Assembly (NCBI GenBank): GCA_903958285.1
Contig: CAJBSR010000187.1
Coordinates: 1 to 7,373 of the forward strand
DNA: 7,373 nucleotides
Reading direction: 5' to 3'
Source of the DNA: an uncultured Sphingomonadales bacterium
Lineage (GTDB): Bacteria; Pseudomonadota; Alphaproteobacteria; Sphingomonadales; Sphingomonadaceae
The position numbers were made by a program, and so were the translations under genes. This document shows positions 5,706-7,373 of the stretch, piece by piece (the stretch's first letter is position 1; the number at the start of each line of letters is the position of its first letter). The notes beneath the pieces are model-generated. The model searched no databases. It had not been told where the DNA came from and saw only the letters and a program-made list of their open reading frames with translations.

Positions 5706-7373
5706 ATGATGTTTACTGTTCACCACGTCAGCTACACCAATGACGGCCGCGAAATCATCCGGTCGAAGGACTTTGATCAACCGACGCTGTCGGTTGGCCG
5801 CGGTCCGGGCTGCGATATTGCCCTGCCCGACGTGTCTGTGCCGCTTGACCATGCCCGCATCACTGCCAACACGGATGGGACGATATCGGTAGACGCCGTT
5901 GCAGGCGCGCCCTTCATGGCAAATGGCCGCAGTGTCACAACCCTTATCATTGGTCGCGGCGATGGCGCCGTTATCAACTTTGGCAGCCATGAATTCATTG
6001 TCAGCCGCGCCGCGGAAGACGTGGCCATCCGCGTTGAGCGCAAAAGCGCTGTTGCCGATTCCAGCGAAGCCAAAGACAGCAAGTTCGTCTTTTCCCTTGG
6101 CAAGGCAGGCGCCAAAATGCGCCTTCCTGCGTGGATTCTGGTGGCCACCATTCTTGCAGCTTTGCTGGTCTGGCCGATTTGGACCTGGTCAAACTTCCAT
6201 ATGGCCAAAAGCCGTGCGGATACATTTCACGCAGACCAAAGCTGGTCGTCCGGCAAACTTTCACTCGGCCACGCCGCGCTGGCAAAGGATTGTCAGGCCT
6301 GCCATGTGAACGCCTTTGAATCCGTGCGAGACAGCAGTTGCGTTGCATGTCACACCAAGGTGCACGACCATGCTGATCCCAAAAGCCTGATGGGCGCTAA
6401 GGGTGAACCCAACCCATTCCGGCAAGTGCTGAATGCGACATCCCGCATGTTCAATCGGCCTGAAAACAGCTGTGTCGACTGCCATATGGAGCATGAAGGC
6501 GCCGTCTCTGCGCCGCCAACACCGCAGCGCTTTTGCACCGACTGCCATGTCGGTTTGAGCTCGCGGGTCAAGACAACCATGCTTCTCGACGTTGGCGATT
6601 TTGCGAAGGATCATCCCGAATTCCGCCCATCAATTGTGACATCTCCCGGCGAACTGCCGACAATTCAGCGAATTTCCCTGGCTGCAAAGCCCAAGGAAAA
6701 CACGGGTCTGAAATTCCCACACGCGTTGCATCTGTCCTCCACCAACGGTGTCGCGAGAATGGCGATGACGCTTCCGGCGTATAAAGGCGCGGGAAGTGCC
6801 GGCCTGAAATGTAGCGATTGCCATACCGCATCGGCTGACAAGTCAACGTTTGTCCCGGTCGAGATGGAAAAGAACTGCGGCGCCTGCCACAGCCTTGGGT
6901 TCGGGAAGGTTGGGAACACGGTACTTACCCTACGTCATGGTGATGTTCCCCAGACCATCGCTCAGATCAGAGCTCTGTATCGCGGCGTTGGTCCTCAAAA
7001 TCCCGCGGGCAACGGTTTCCTTCAGGGCCGTCACGTGCCGGGAAGCAGCAGCCCCACACCGCGCTTTGGTGTCGGAAGCTCAAGCCCGGATGCGGCCATC
7101 CGCCGTGTCTTTTCAACGGGTGGCGCGTGCTATGATTGCCATCAGGTCGTGGCACCGGCCAATCCGGCAAGCCTGAACTTCACGATCAAGCCAGTCTCCG
7201 TGCCGAAGCACTATATGCCAAAGGCCTGGTTCGACCATAAGGCGCATGACACGTCGAAATGCGAAAGCTGCCACGCGGCACCGAAGTCAAAGAGCGCGAC
7301 TGACGTTCTCATGCCGGGGATCAAATCCTGCCAAACCTGCCATGCAGGTGCGACGCCCGAGCATGATAAGGTC
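5706..7373 (+). CDS. FHA-like domain / transmembrane / multiheme cytochrome c fusion (3'-truncated by window end)
   Basis: At least 556 codons, open through the last base. Residues 1-100 form an FHA-like domain (GRGPGCDIALPD at 31-42, H49, NGR at 73-75). A Lys/Glu-rich linker leads to a single membrane helix at about 138-161, and the rest is periplasmic. Nine CxxCH heme c motifs begin at C196, C212, C256, C277, C369, C391, C475, C519 and C542. Additional histidines in FPHALH and FDHKAH contexts suggest bis-His ligation as in cytochrome c3/doubled-CxxCH families. The helix acts as a signal anchor for Sec export, and heme attachment needs the Ccm system. Tandem ATGs lie at 5706 and 5709; GGTGA (5694-5698), overlapping the upstream stop, is a modest ribosome site. 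Seven bases separate the genes, so this is one operon. Probable role (inference): periplasmic electron exit or entry wire with a cytoplasmic FHA docking domain. More hemes may lie beyond the window. Confidence 0.92.
   Translation, partial: MMFTVHHVSYTNDGREIIRSKDFDQPTLSVGRGPGCDIALPDVSVPLDHARITANTDGTISVDAVAGAPFMANGRSVTTLIIGRGDGAVINFGSHEFIVSRAAEDVAIRVERKSAVADSSEAKDSKFVFSLGKAGAKMRLPAWILVATILAALLVWPIWTWSNFHMAKSRADTFHADQSWSSGKLSLGHAALAKDCQACHVNAFESVRDSSCVACHTKVHDHADPKSLMGAKGEPNPFRQVLNATSRMFNRPENSCVDCHMEHEGAVSAPPTPQRFCTDCHVGLSSRVKTTMLLDVGDFAKDHPEFRPSIVTSPGELPTIQRISLAAKPKENTGLKFPHALHLSSTNGVARMAMTLPAYKGAGSAGLKCSDCHTASADKSTFVPVEMEKNCGACHSLGFGKVGNTVLTLRHGDVPQTIAQIRALYRGVGPQNPAGNGFLQGRHVPGSSSPTPRFGVGSSSPDAAIRRVFSTGGACYDCHQVVAPANPASLNFTIKPVSVPKHYMPKAWFDHKAHDTSKCESCHAAPKSKSATDVLMPGIKSCQTCHAGATPEHDKV
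5784..5990 (+). other. Degenerate FHA domain region
   Basis: Codons 27-95 follow the FHA strand pattern: the first Arg (GR, 31-32) and the His of the S-R-x-H motif (H49) are kept. The Ser-Arg of that motif is Pro-Leu (46-47), and the Asn and Thr of the later NGT motif are both replaced by Ala (66 and 68). Classical phosphothreonine recognition is therefore doubtful, though an FHA fold is likely. The alignment was made by eye. Confidence 0.7.
6291..7343 (+). other. Cluster of nine CxxCH heme c attachment motifs
   Basis: Motifs start at bases 6291 (CQACH), 6339 (CVACH), 6471 (CVDCH), 6534 (CTDCH), 6810 (CSDCH), 6876 (CGACH), 7128 (CYDCH), 7260 (CESCH) and 7329 (CQTCH). All are in one frame and all are of the CX2CH type. 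The early ones come in close pairs (11-17 residues between motifs), as in doubled-CxxCH cytochromes. The gaps before the fifth and seventh motifs (about 88 and 80 residues) suggest separate heme subdomains. Confidence 0.95.

Noticed and set aside
5273..6208. Overlapping minus-strand open frames opposite genes 2 and 3 of the operon
   Set aside because: The plus-strand frames encode coherent membrane, FHA and heme proteins; the minus frames show no motifs and overlap one another.
6850..7176. Plus-strand open frame of 108 codons inside the cytochrome gene
   Set aside because: It is out of frame with the CxxCH-bearing frame, which is open through the window end; the translation is Arg/Ala-rich and lacks motifs.
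1..7373. CRISPR arrays, tRNA/rRNA genes, insertion sequences or transposases
   Set aside because: I looked for repeated units, tRNA-like cloverleaf segments, transposase motifs and terminal inverted repeats and found none; the window is almost fully occupied by five protein genes.

Overview
The window looks like chromosomal DNA of an alphaproteobacterium, most likely a sphingomonad-type aerobe. This is inferred from the protein style, moderately high GC, codon use and the CcmI-like TPR protein; no rRNA or other taxonomic marker is present. It holds five protein-coding genes and almost no other space: two ordinary ones on the left, and on the right a tightly packed three-gene redox operon that runs off the window end.

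Layout. Positions 1-1205 (+) hold the 3' nine-tenths of an NADP-type glutamate dehydrogenase (gdhA). A strong hairpin with A and T tracts on its two sides (about 1225-1267) can end transcription from both sides. It faces a convergent gene at 1313-2236 (-), a membrane-anchored periplasmic TPR protein resembling the TPR part of CcmI or NrfG, which help attach heme to c-type cytochromes. A 138-base divergent intergenic region (2237-2374), partly AT-rich, must carry the promoters for this gene and for the operon to its right.

The operon starts at 2375 (+). Gene 1 (2375-4816, 813 aa) fuses an FAD/NAD(P) pyridine-nucleotide oxidoreductase, two cyclic-nucleotide-binding (CNB) domains and a 16-cysteine, four-cluster [4Fe-4S] ferredoxin module. 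Gene 2 (4820-5698, 292 aa) is a five-helix membrane protein with two His pairs spaced as in di-heme b-type cytochromes. Gene 3 (5706 to the window end, at least 556 aa, open at 3') has an N-terminal FHA-like domain, one membrane helix and then a multiheme cytochrome c with nine CxxCH motifs inside the window. Spacings between these genes are 3 and 7 bases.

Read together (inference), the three proteins form a path for electrons across the inner membrane: NAD(P)H or another donor, FAD, four Fe-S clusters, two b hemes, then a periplasmic heme wire, or the reverse direction. Two kinds of signalling domain (CNB and FHA) are built directly into the electron carriers, which suggests post-translational gating of electron flow. 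The adjacent divergent TPR protein is a plausible dedicated helper for maturing the multiheme cytochrome. I do not recognise an established name for this combination, and it is the part of the window most worth following up.
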